64,000 nt of DNA from Capra hircus (lineage: Eukaryota > Chordata > Mammalia > Artiodactyla > Bovidae). A program made the translations under genes and the position numbers. Location of the stretch: assembly GCF_001704415.2 (NCBI RefSeq), contig NW_017189517.1:4165167-4229166 (forward strand). Reading direction: 5' to 3'. The notes beneath the pieces are model-generated. The model made no database searches. It was not told where the DNA came from and saw nothing but the letters and a program-made list of their open reading frames with translations. This document shows, one piece after another, positions 55,541-64,000 of the stretch (position 1 is its first letter; the number at the start of each line of letters is the position of its first letter).

Positions 55541-58170
55541 CTTGGTTATATTGCTGCGTTTGGGGTGGCCTTTTTATATTCTGGGAATTTGTGGAGTTCT
55601 CTTTATTATGGAGCTTCCTCACTTTGGGTGGGGTTCTATCAGTGGCTTGTCAAGGTTTCCTGGTTAGGGAGGCTTGTGTTGGAGTTTTGGTGGGTGGAGC
55701 TGGGTTTCTTCTCTCTGGAGTGCAATGGAGTGACCCGTAATGGGTTACGAGACATCAAAGGTTTTGGGATAATTTTGAGCTGCCTGTATATTGAAGCTCA
55801 GGGGAGTGTTCTTGTGTTGCTGGAGAATTTGCGTGGTATGTCTTGTTTTGGAATTTGTTGGCCCTTGGGTGGAGCTTGGTTTCAGTGTAGGTATGAAGGC
55901 ATTAGATGGGCTCCTATTACTTAATGTTCCCTGAATTCAAGAGTTCTCTAATGTTTTCAGGCTTTGGATTTAAGCCTCCTGCTTCTGGTTTTCAGTTTTA
56001 TTTTTACAGTAGCCTCTAGACTTCTCCATCTATACAGCACCGATGATAAAACATCTAGGTTAAAGATGAAAAGTTTCTCCACATTGAAGGACACTCAGAG
56101 AGGTTCACTGAGTTATAAGGAGAAGAGAAGATGGAGGGGGTAGTTAGAGGTAACTGGAATGAGATGCGGTGAGATGAAAAGAGAAGAGAGCAAGCTAGCC
56201 AGTAGTCACTTCCTTATGTGCGCTCTATAGTCTGGACCGCTCAGAGGTATTTACAGAGTTATACGGGGAAGAGGAGAGGGAGGAAGTAGACAGAGGTGAC
56301 CAGGAGGATCAGAGAGAGGAATGAGTAGGAGAGAGACAAATCCTGCCAGTAACCTGTTCCTTAGGTGTTCTCCACCGTCTGGAACACACAGAGATTCACA
56401 GAGTTGGATAGAGGAGAGATGGGGGAGAAAAGAGACAGAGGCCACCTGGTGGAGAAAAAGGAGAGTCCAGAGGAGGAGAGAGTGGTCAAGCCAGTAATCT
56501 CGCTCTCAGGTAAACTGGGATAGTGAAGTTTGGGTTTTTAAATGTACAAAATTGACCACAAAAACCTAAGAGCAAAGATTAAAAATCTAGAGTAGAGGTT
56601 GGATTTTCAAAGATACAATATTAGAGAGAAGCAGAAGGGAAAAGGAAGAAAGAAAGAAAAAGAAAAAGAAAAAGAATTATTAAAAAACAAACAAACAAAC
56701 AAACAAACAATCAAAAAAAAAGCCATCAACAACCATCCAAAGACTGTATATGGTGTTTGCCTTAAAAAAAAAAAAGTCTTTTTAAAAAACAAACAAAAAA
56801 AATATAGTAATAATAGGTTATAGAAATAAAAATTAGAGGAGAAATAGAAGACTTAACAATTAAAAAAAAGTTAGAAAAAAAGCAAAAAAAAAAAAGGAAT
56901 GATTTTAAAAATATTAAAAATATCTGGCCCTTTCTGGTGTAATAGGCCGTGTGGGATCACTTCCAAGGTGGTTCCCTCTGTTTAACTTCTTCTGTTTGCT
57001 GGTTTTTTAGGCTCACTAGTTCAGTCGCGCTGTGGGGAGGGGGGCTGCTGCTAACAAATAGCACTGTCGTGTGCACACAGTATCTCTGCCCGGCTTGACT
57101 TGTCCTTTCTCGTGGCGCTCAAACCGCTCCGGCTCTAGGGTGCTCAGCCGGGAACCATCTGGGGCCAGCCCTAGGCTGCGTGCACTTCCCCGGTCCAAGC
57201 CGCTCAGGTTCGGCACTCAGGCAGCCCTCAGAGGCACAGATTCGGCTGGAACTGCACTTTGTGCCCTTCCCGGGTCCGAGTAGCTCAGGAGTTTGGCGAG
57301 CGCGATCACCGCGGCTTGTCACCTTTTCTGCCGCTGCTGCTCAGCTTTCTGGGTGGACCGCTGGCGCACCCCGTGCGGTAGATTGTGACTGTCCAGCACC
57401 CCCAGAAGTCTTAGGAAAGGAGCTTGCTTGCGGTTAGGTAAGTAAAGTCTCTCCGGGTCTGCAATTGCCCCTTTCCAGTCCTTATGACTCTGGCTGCCTG
57501 TCCCCGGCGGGGGATGGTCTGCAGCCGGCTTTTCCCGTTCCGTCCTTTGTTCTGTGCTCGGTCCTGGTGGTGTCTTATGTTCGAGCTTTTCGCGTGGTAG
57601 CTATCCCACAGTCTGGTTTGCTAGCCCACGTTAGATCGTTCTGGTTGCGCATGGGGCGTTCCTGCCCGATTCTTACAAAGCTCTGCAGCCGGCGCCTCCC
57701 GCGCGTCCCTGCCCTGCCCCCACTTCCCAGTGGCGGATGCAGGCGTCTGTGCTGCTTTTCCGCTGGGGGAGTTACTGTTGGGCTTGTAATCTGTTGGTTT
57801 TAATTATTTATCTATTTTTCCTTCCTGTTATGTTGCCCTCTGTGTTTCCAAGGCTCGCCACAGACTCGGCAGGGAGAGTGTTTCCTGGTGTTTGGAAACC
57901 TCTCTTCTTAAAATTCCCTTCCCGGGACAGGCTTCCCTTCCCGGGACGGAGCTCCCTCCCCACCTCCTTTGTCTCCTTTTTTGTCTTTTATATTTTTTCC
58001 TACCTGTTTTTGAAGACAATGATCTGCTTTTCTGGTTGCCTGATGTCCCCTGCCAGCCTACAGAAGTTGCTTTGTGAAGTTTGCTCAGCGTTGAAATGTT
58101 CTTTTGAGGAATTTGTGAGGGAGAAAGTGGTCTTCCCATCCTATTCCTCCACCATCTTTCCTGAATCCCC
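55541..58170 (-). promoter_or_regulatory. L1 5' UTR with internal promoter region
   Basis: About 2.63 kb between the L1 5' end and ORF1. The outer part (about 56935-57730) is rich in C, G and CpG, unlike anything else in the window, and is the likely internal RNA polymerase II promoter. Next comes an A/GA-rich block in plus-strand reading (about 56560-56920, with (AAAC)n at about 56687-56711), then tandem units at about 56094-56520, then unique sequence up to ORF1. Promoter function is inferred from L1 biology, not shown by the sequence. Confidence 0.75.
56094..56520. repeat. Imperfect tandem units of about 147 bp in the L1 5' UTR
   Basis: Three related units start at about 56094 (CTCAGAGAGGTTCACTGAGT), 56240 (CTCAGAGGTATTTACAGAGT) and 56387 (CACAGAGATTCACAGAGTTG), a spacing of 146-147 bp. 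Each continues with a GAGAAGAG/GAGGAGAG purine block and later a GCCAGTA element (GCCAGTAGTCACTTCC, GCCAGTAACCTGTTCC, GCCAGTAATCTCGCTC). Confidence 0.8.
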
Positions 58171-58185
58171 TAGACATCATTTATC
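58171..58185. repeat. Target-site duplication, 5' side of young L1
   Basis: TAGACATCATTTATC, the partner of 50414-50428. Confidence 0.96.
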
Positions 58186-58499
58186 AAGGTGAGGAAGTTA
58201 CACTGTATTCCTATTTTGCTGAGTTTTTTTTTTTTTTATCATGAATAGGTGTTGGAATTTGTCAAAAGGGTTTTCGTCATTTATTGACATGATCATGTAA
58301 GTTTTTTAGCTTGTTGATGTGATGAAATACATTGAATTTTGAATGTTGAATCAGCCTAGCATATCTTGGATAAATCTCAGTTTGTTGCAGTGCATATAGT
58401 TTTTAAATACATTGTTGGATTCACTTTGCTAATAGTGCTAATAGTGTTTGCTAATAGGTTATTTGCATCATTTTCATAAGAGATATTGATTAGCAGTTT

Positions 58500-58585
58500 G
58501 ATTTTTTTAAAATTTTTATTTTTACTTTATTTTACTTTACAATACTGTATTGGTTTTGCCATACATTGACATGAATCATGCGATT
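58500..58585 (-). mobile_element. L1 3' end fragment
   Basis: Antisense L1 tail (TTTACAATACTGTATTGGTT, then CATACATTGACATGAATC) of about 85 bp directly after the old L1 piece. It is severely 5'-truncated. Confidence 0.7.
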
Positions 58586-58641
58586 TTTAAAAAATTGAAA
58601 ATCAGTCTATAAACAAGGTATAGAAAACCATAAGTGAAACC

Positions 58642-58760
58642 ACTGATTCAATGGACATGAGTATGGGTAAATTCTGGGAGTTGGTGATGGACAGGGAGGC
58701 CTGGCGTGCTGCGGTTCATGGTTGCAGAGTTGAACACGACTGAGTGACTGAACTGAACTC
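58642..58760 (+). mobile_element. BovB LINE 3' terminal fragment
   Basis: Sense BovB tail: TTCTGGGAGTTGGTGATGGA, GGGAGGCCTGGCGTGCTGCG, and the end TGAGTGACTGAACTGAACT. About 120 bp. Confidence 0.88.
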
Positions 58761-59467
58761 CTGTTTTCTCTCGTTTGTTCACAGATCTCACCCCTTGCCA
58801 GATAGGCTGAGAAACAAAAAGATGAGGTGAAAAGACAGCCATCATCGCTTTGGTCAAATAAGGTTACTAAAGAGAAAGAATCAGAAAAGGGAGATCACAT
58901 ACACCTCAGGCCATTTTATCCACCCTTGGACTTGGGAAATGCTTCTGTTTTGGGGGCTTTGACCTGTATTATGCTGCTATGTGCTGAATATTGAAAGATT
59001 TTGCTGCTGCTTTTTGAAGGTTACTCCCTGCTCTAATACATTCCATCCATTGAAAATTAGGGGCTTCTTTTCCATTTAGGTATATTTTCCTTTTCTCAAT
59101 TTAATTCCATTATTTTTAATTATACTCTTCAAATCATCCCTATAATTTTCATCTTATCAGGATTTTCAAATACCTGTAGACTGCAGCTCCTTAAACATTA
59201 TTTAGTCAAATTCACCTATTATTTCTTTGATCTTTTCTCTTAAGTAAATTCCCACAGCCACTCAATATCCATGGCTTTAGGGATTCTTTTTTCTTTTTTT
59301 CTTTTGCATTTTCCCTCAGATGAATCTGTATCTATTTCTTCCTAAGAGCAGAACATAAAGTTTCTTTCTCCTGTCATGGGGTCTGACATTATTATTCTCA
59401 TTTTTTGGTATATTTTGTCTCAGTGCTTATGTGCACATATCGCCTATATCATTTAAGGTATTAAAAT
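58761..59467. other. Unrecognised DNA
   Basis: No recognised gene or repeat; T/C-rich near 59270-59330. Confidence 0.5.
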
Positions 59468-59676
59468 TGTTAGTGACTTCACGTGGAATGGTAAAGCAAC
59501 TGCCTGCAATGCAGGAGACCCAGGTTCGATCCCTGGGTCAGGAAGATCCCCTGGAGAAGGAAATGGCAATCCACTATAGTATTCTTGCCTGGAAAATTCC
59601 ATGGACAGGGGATCCTGGTGGGCTATAGTCCATGGGGTTGCAAAGAGTCGGACACAACTGAGCGACTTCACTTTCA
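59468..59676 (+). mobile_element. Bov-tA SINE
   Basis: Sense Bov-tA with a good B-box-like AGGTTCGATCCCTGGGTC at about 59522 and a complete BovA body ending ACTGAGCGACTTCACTTTC. The first few bases of the head are degraded. Confidence 0.92.
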
Positions 59677-60876
59677 GGTGGATAAGAGGATATTTGACCA
59701 GATGGCCTTGAAGTTGCCTTTTAAACTGTATGTTTTTCAATTTTATGCAGAAATTACAAATTGTTTTTCACTTATAAATTGTGTAGCTAAGCAGTGGTCT
59801 ATATAAAAAGAATTATGAGAGTCAAATGCAAAACTTTTCCTGTATCATCTTCCATTCTTTAGTAATATGAATATATTTCAGGCTGTGTATGCAGTATTTG
59901 TGCATTATGTTTTATTTCCATAACTGGACATTAATTCACATATGAATATCCATATAGTCTATTATCCACTGTCATATCCTTTAAAATGGGCATTGCATTA
60001 TATCATAACTGGTCTAACCATTCAAGTATGCAAAGCGTAAAAACCATTATCACTGAGTTATAAAATGACATCAATATGTAACAGGTGACTGATTCATTAA
60101 ATAGAAAAATAAACTTGATTTTAGTACTAAGGATACCCCTGATAATTCAGAAGATGCCCATAGAATACAGAAATGATATTTTATAGGCCCAAATCCTTTT
60201 TTCTTACTTTGGAAAAACACATCAGAATTCCATGGTTGAGTGTCTTGCAATGATGTGCTTCAGTATTTTATCCCCTGTAACTTTTTTAACATTCGACATT
60301 TCTGGAAGGTTCATTCAGTATCTTGGGGTATATATCTCTTTGTTTAAAAACTAAATCCAAAAGGAATCTTTCTCTTCATCTTTAAGAGAACTTTTAAAAC
60401 ACAGAAATTCTGTTCTTGGAAACGCCTCCTGCAGTTCCCAGGGGCGAATAGTTCTGGAGGTTTAAAATGTGCTTCTAGTTCTTACAGCGACAGTTCCTAA
60501 ATAAAATTGTTGCAAACTGGTCTCATGTGATAATACTTAGAAAGCTAGTGGGCAAATACATAGATCCCCTTTTCAATACTGAAGTTGCCTTTGACATATG
60601 TCCTTTTGTAAAATATGCCTTTTCCATGATGGTCACCAATACATTGCTGAAAGTACAGAGGAAAGAGATAAATTGAACTATGTCTGAGAGAAGCAAGCTA
60701 TTTGGGAAAGTTGCTAGTAGACTAGAGACTCCATTACCAAAGAATTGGGCCCTACTTATTCACAAGGTAGAGAGAAATCCTTTGGGCCAGACATGGGTTA
60801 AGTATAGGTATATTTATATGTAAAGTCAGGTCTAGTGTATGACAGACATTAAATCTTGGAGGAATTGCTTAGTGGT
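59677..60876. other. Unrecognised AT-rich DNA
   Basis: About 1.2 kb with no recognised gene or repeat family. Confidence 0.5.
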
Positions 60877-60888
60877 AGGAAGGAGGGA

Positions 60889-61014
60889 TGGAGAAGGAAA
60901 TGGCAACCCACTCTAGTATTCTTGCCTGGGAAATCCCATGGACAGAGGAGCCTGGAAGGCTACAGCCCATGAGATTGCAAAGAGTCAGACATGACTGAGC
61001 ACATGCACAGAGAG
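60889..61014 (+). mobile_element. BovA monomer SINE with target-site duplication
   Basis: Sense BovA body (GAGAAGGAAATGGCAACCCA to GACTGAGCACATGCACAG). Flanks AGGAAGGAGGGA at 60877-60888 and 61015-61026 form a perfect 12 bp duplication. Confidence 0.92.
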
Positions 61015-61169
61015 AGGAAGGAGGGAAAGGGTAATGTGGCAGATATAAAACTTCTATTTTAGTATTTTGTTTGAGCAGGTAATGAAAGATTCTGCAGTCA
61101 AATATTTAAAAAAATAATCCTCACTATTGCAAAATATAAAAGCATTTGCATCGTGCAGAAGTTGTGCTA

Positions 61170-61312
61170 CATACCTGACAGAAAATATTTTGGACATCCC
61201 CAGTGACCCAGTGAGGTAGGTATTGTCATCATGCTTATGGTACATGAAGAAATTGACAGAGATGTTGAGTTACTTGTTTAGGGTCACTCAACTAGTATGT
61301 TATGGAATATTC
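61170..61312 (+). mobile_element. MIR SINE remnant
   Basis: Sense MIR 3' part: GTGAGGTAGGTATTGTCATC, then a degraded 'ACATGAAGAAATTGACAGAG' and GGGTCACTCAACTAGTATGT. Confidence 0.7.
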
Positions 61313-61754
61313 TGATTTCTTTTTCACTTCTAGTCCTGATCTCTGGTCTCTCAAACCTGTGCTTCTCAGTGGGACAGGAGTAAAGTGCAAGCTACCTTTT
61401 GCATTTGAGAAGATCACAAATTCATGGATTGAGAGGAAACAAAACATCCCTTCCAAGTTTCTAAGGAAGCCAGGACTAGTTTGTAGAGACCTGGCAGTTT
61501 CTTTCTTGGAGTGAACCCAAGAATTGAGTTTGCTGGATTTTGGGTCTACACTAAGTACTGGGTGAAGTTTAAGTTCTTTCCACTGGGAAGATTATGTGAC
61601 TATAACCACAGTCAACATAGAGAATGATGGTAATAGTAATGATAGAGATGTTAATAAGTAATGCTTTACAATGTTTTTTTTTTCTGTAGAGCATTTTTTT
61701 TTGCATTTTAGGATTTAGTTTGGAGGTCATTGTTGGCTTCATAAAATGCATTTA
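61313..61754. other. Unrecognised DNA
   Basis: Between two MIR remnants. T tracts occur at about 61675-61683 and 61695-61702. No gene was recognised. Confidence 0.45.
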
Positions 61755-61885
61755 TGTAGAGCATTTTAATATGTCATTTCATTTGATCCTCTCTACAAAC
61801 CTTGGAAGTAGGTACTAGCATCAATTCCGAATTTCCGTTTTATAGATGAGATCACTGGAGTTCATTGATGATCAAATACAAATTT
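61755..61885 (+). mobile_element. MIR SINE remnant
   Basis: Sense MIR: ATGTCATTTCATTTGATCCT, GGAAGTAGGTACTAGCATCA and TTTTATAGATGAGATCACTG. Confidence 0.65.
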
Positions 61886-63359
61886 AGACTTGATAGTTTA
61901 AAAAACAGTAACAAGACAAACCTAACTTAAAAGAGTAGATGTTCTAGGCAGTGAAGAGAATTGCCAAAAGCATAATAAAAATACTAGATGTGAGAGTTCC
62001 AGTATGCCCTACATAATCATGACCTTTTCAACAGAGGCCAAAGCTACCAGTCATGCTTAATTTTTTTCCCCTTAGGTGTAGGCTGTGAAGATACAATAGG
62101 AATCAAGTTGATAAGCCTGAGATAGTCCTTTTAGAGCTCAATTGACTAAGGGAAAACTGAAGATTCAAAATTGTAGAAAGTGAAATCAGGCATGAAACAG
62201 GAATGTTGAAGAAAAGAGTAGCCCAATTGAGAAACTTGCTCTAACCTCCTGGGTACATATGCATTCTGGTTCTAAGAAAGATGTGGGACAGAGTATATCG
62301 AGACTCTGATATACTAAGACTAAGACAAACACCATGGTGAGGAACTGTGCAGGACTGAAGGGTACACTCTAAGAACAGTAGCACAGAACAGCAGAGCCCA
62401 AGGGGTATCTGCTTTATATAGTGGAGACCATATCAGACACAGCAGCTTTCCTCTGGTTATGTCATCATTACAGAAGTCCGGGATGGGAATCCACTGAGAG
62501 TCTCCTTTGACTCATAGGATTTCTTGGACCTCTTCCTTTGTTTCCATTTCTTTACCTCCTCAATAACTTTTCTTTTTATTGACTCACTCCTTCAGTGTGG
62601 ATACCTGTAAAATTTCTGCCTGTGCTTTCCTTTTCACTAGTCCTCTTCACAGTTACACTTGAAATCAAATTTAAAGCTGATTTATGTATATTCTCAAAAT
62701 CTCTAGTTCTAACATCCAAGCCCATATTTTATTTTATGTTTTTTACTGCCTGTGTATTTTTGATAAAAATGTTGAAATCAGAACTCGTCTTCTGAAAAAA
62801 GAATTATCTTGTATTCATCCCCCTAACTTGCCACCCACCCCATTCAATTCTGTTGCTTCTACCTCTGAAATATCTTTTTGAACCATCTTCTCCTCTCCAT
62901 TTTCACCAATAATGCTCTGTTTCATTCTATTGCCATTATTATTTTGATGATAACAATAATCTATGTGGCCATTCTGAATCCAGACTTCAAGCTGTCCAGT
63001 AATCCTACTGGATTACTGGTACTCACTGGTACTCAATTCATCAGATTAAAGCTGTCTTTCTCACACTGTTTCAAATAATGATAATTCTGAGGAATATCAA
63101 TCACGAGTATGCTTTTCTTGAGAAGGGAGTTGTCAAATGTTATTGGAAATGCTGAGCTAAACAAAACAAAATGTTTGTTACAGGACTTTTCAGAGTCTCT
63201 AGCTTGTTAATTTATTTTATGAATCTTCAATATAACATTTAATCCCATCAGAGCAAGTATTTATTTGCTTTTTTCATTGATATGCTTCCAGAATACTCTT
63301 GTGGTGCCCATCAAATAGTATATGGCTCAATATAATTTGAGAGAATAAAAGCATGAAAG
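61886..63359. other. Unrecognised DNA
   Basis: About 1.5 kb without a recognised gene or repeat. The short open frames at 62595-63078 show no family signature. Confidence 0.5.
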
Positions 63360-64000
63360 ATGGTTGGTGGAAATGCAAACTAGTAGTACAGCCACTATGG
63401 AGAACAGTGTGGAGATTCCTTTAAAAACTGGAAATAGAACTGCCTTATGACCCAGCAATCCCACTGCTGGGCATACACACCGAGGAAACCAGAATTGAAA
63501 GAGACATGTGTACCCCAATGTTCATCACAGCACTTTTATAATAGCCAAGACATGGAAGCAACCTAGATGTCCATCAGCAGACGAATGGATAAGAAAGCTG
63601 TGGTACATATACACAATGGAGTATTACTCAGCCATTAAAAAGAATACATTGGAATCAGTTCTATTGAGGTGGATGAAACTGGAGCCTATTATACAGAGTG
63701 AAGTAAGCCAGAAAGGAAAACACAAATATAGTATACTAATGCATATATATGGGATTTAGAAAGATGGTAACGATAACCCTGTATGTGAGACAGCAAAAGA
63801 GACACAGATGTATAGCACAGTCTTTTGGACTCTCTGTGAGAGGGAGAGGGTAGGATGATTTGGGAGAATGCCATTGAAACGTATAGTATCATGTATAAAA
63901 TGAATAGCTAGTCCAGGGTCGATGCATGATACTGGATGCTTGGGGCTTGTGCACTGAGATAACCCAGAGGGATGGTATGGGGAGGGAGGAGGGAGGGGGG
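63360..64000 (+). mobile_element. L1 3' end in sense, cut by the window edge
   Basis: Sense L1 starting abruptly in the ORF2 C-terminal region (GGTTGGTGGAAATGCAAACT). It includes a 63508-63759 frame with WKQPRCPSADEWIRKLWYIY and SAIKKNTLESVLLRWMKLEP, then 3' UTR up to the G/A-rich run at the window end. The encoded tail is close to that of the full-length L1. It is 5'-truncated; its poly(A) tail and duplication lie outside the window. Confidence 0.93.

Larger units (their letters stand above)
50429..58170 (-). mobile_element. Young full-length L1 (L1-BT type)
   Basis: A complete 7742 bp LINE-1 in antisense. In its own orientation: the 5' end at 58170 (GGGGATTCAGG, then AAGATGGTGGAGGAATAGG), a 2.6 kb 5' UTR, ORF1, a 51 bp gap, ORF2, a 3' UTR, and an A-rich tail with AATAAA at 50451-50446. 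A perfect 15 bp duplication flanks it. The exact duplication, the complete 5' end and the single ORF2 stop all indicate recent insertion. The tail at 8073-8369 belongs to the same subfamily. Confidence 0.97.
45308..58497 (-). mobile_element. Old L1 hosting three nested insertions
   Basis: One antisense L1 survives in four collinear pieces: 45308-46933 (T tail, 3' UTR, ORF2 C-terminal region), 48711-49134, about 50271-50428, and 58171-58497. Joining the pieces gives the normal ORF2 order (for example GGCATCC-type DNA before 50413 and GAATAGGTGTTGGAATTTGT after 58200). The gaps hold a BovB, an unidentified segment and a young L1. All frames are degraded. Confidence 0.85.

Noticed and set aside
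55481..58192. Several forward open frames of 60-151 codons
   Set aside because: They lie antisense to the L1 5' UTR and ORF1. CpG/GC-rich and pyrimidine-rich composition explains the lack of stops; no protein family is recognisable.
1..64000. CRISPR arrays, operons, bacterial genes or phage modules
   Set aside because: Repeats are dispersed SINE/LINE copies, not regularly spaced arrays, and all other signals are those of a mammalian nuclear genome.

Overview
The window is nuclear DNA of a ruminant, most likely a bovid. The evidence is its repeats: tRNA-headed Bov-tA and dimeric BOV-A2 SINEs, many BovB (RTE-class) LINE copies, an artiodactyl L1, and a bovid-type ERVK long terminal repeat. I cannot separate cattle, yak, buffalo, sheep or goat by eye. 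I found no host protein-coding gene, exon, structural RNA gene or CRISPR array. Apart from short spurious frames, every substantial open frame is a retrotransposon protein or the antisense of one.

Layout. 1-13 kb: L1 3' ends, BovB tails, Bov-tA SINEs, MIR and L2 remnants, one L1 tail inside a BovB, and an old L1 whose two parts face each other. 13-22 kb: an old LTR-like repeat split by a SINE, an old antisense L1 interrupted by a 5'-inverted BovB with target-site duplications, and a 1.2 kb antisense BovB. 22-31 kb: a dense SINE cluster, a 1.9 kb sense BovB with reverse transcriptase remnants, and a mariner MITE. 32-36.7 kb: two BovB copies in opposite orientation forming a large inverted repeat; one arm is split by a 1650 bp solo LTR with 6 bp duplications, and the far end abuts an (AT)n tract. 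37-45 kb: mostly unrecognised AT-rich DNA with a few SINEs, MIRs and an LTR-like repeat.

45.3-58.5 kb is a nest. An old antisense L1 has been split by a BovB (flanked by an unusual 53 bp imperfect duplication), by an unidentified segment of about 1.1 kb, and by a young full-length 7.74 kb L1 with a perfect 15 bp duplication. The young L1 has an intact ORF1 and an ORF2 interrupted by one in-frame stop. Its 2.6 kb 5' UTR carries a CpG-rich block and about three tandem units of roughly 147 bp. 58.5-64 kb: BovB and L1 tails, two SINEs, two MIRs, unrecognised DNA, and a sense L1 3' end running off the window.

No multi-gene system is present. The interest lies in the retrotransposition structures: nested timing, 5' inversions, duplications, a possible promoter monomer array, and one insert of unknown origin.
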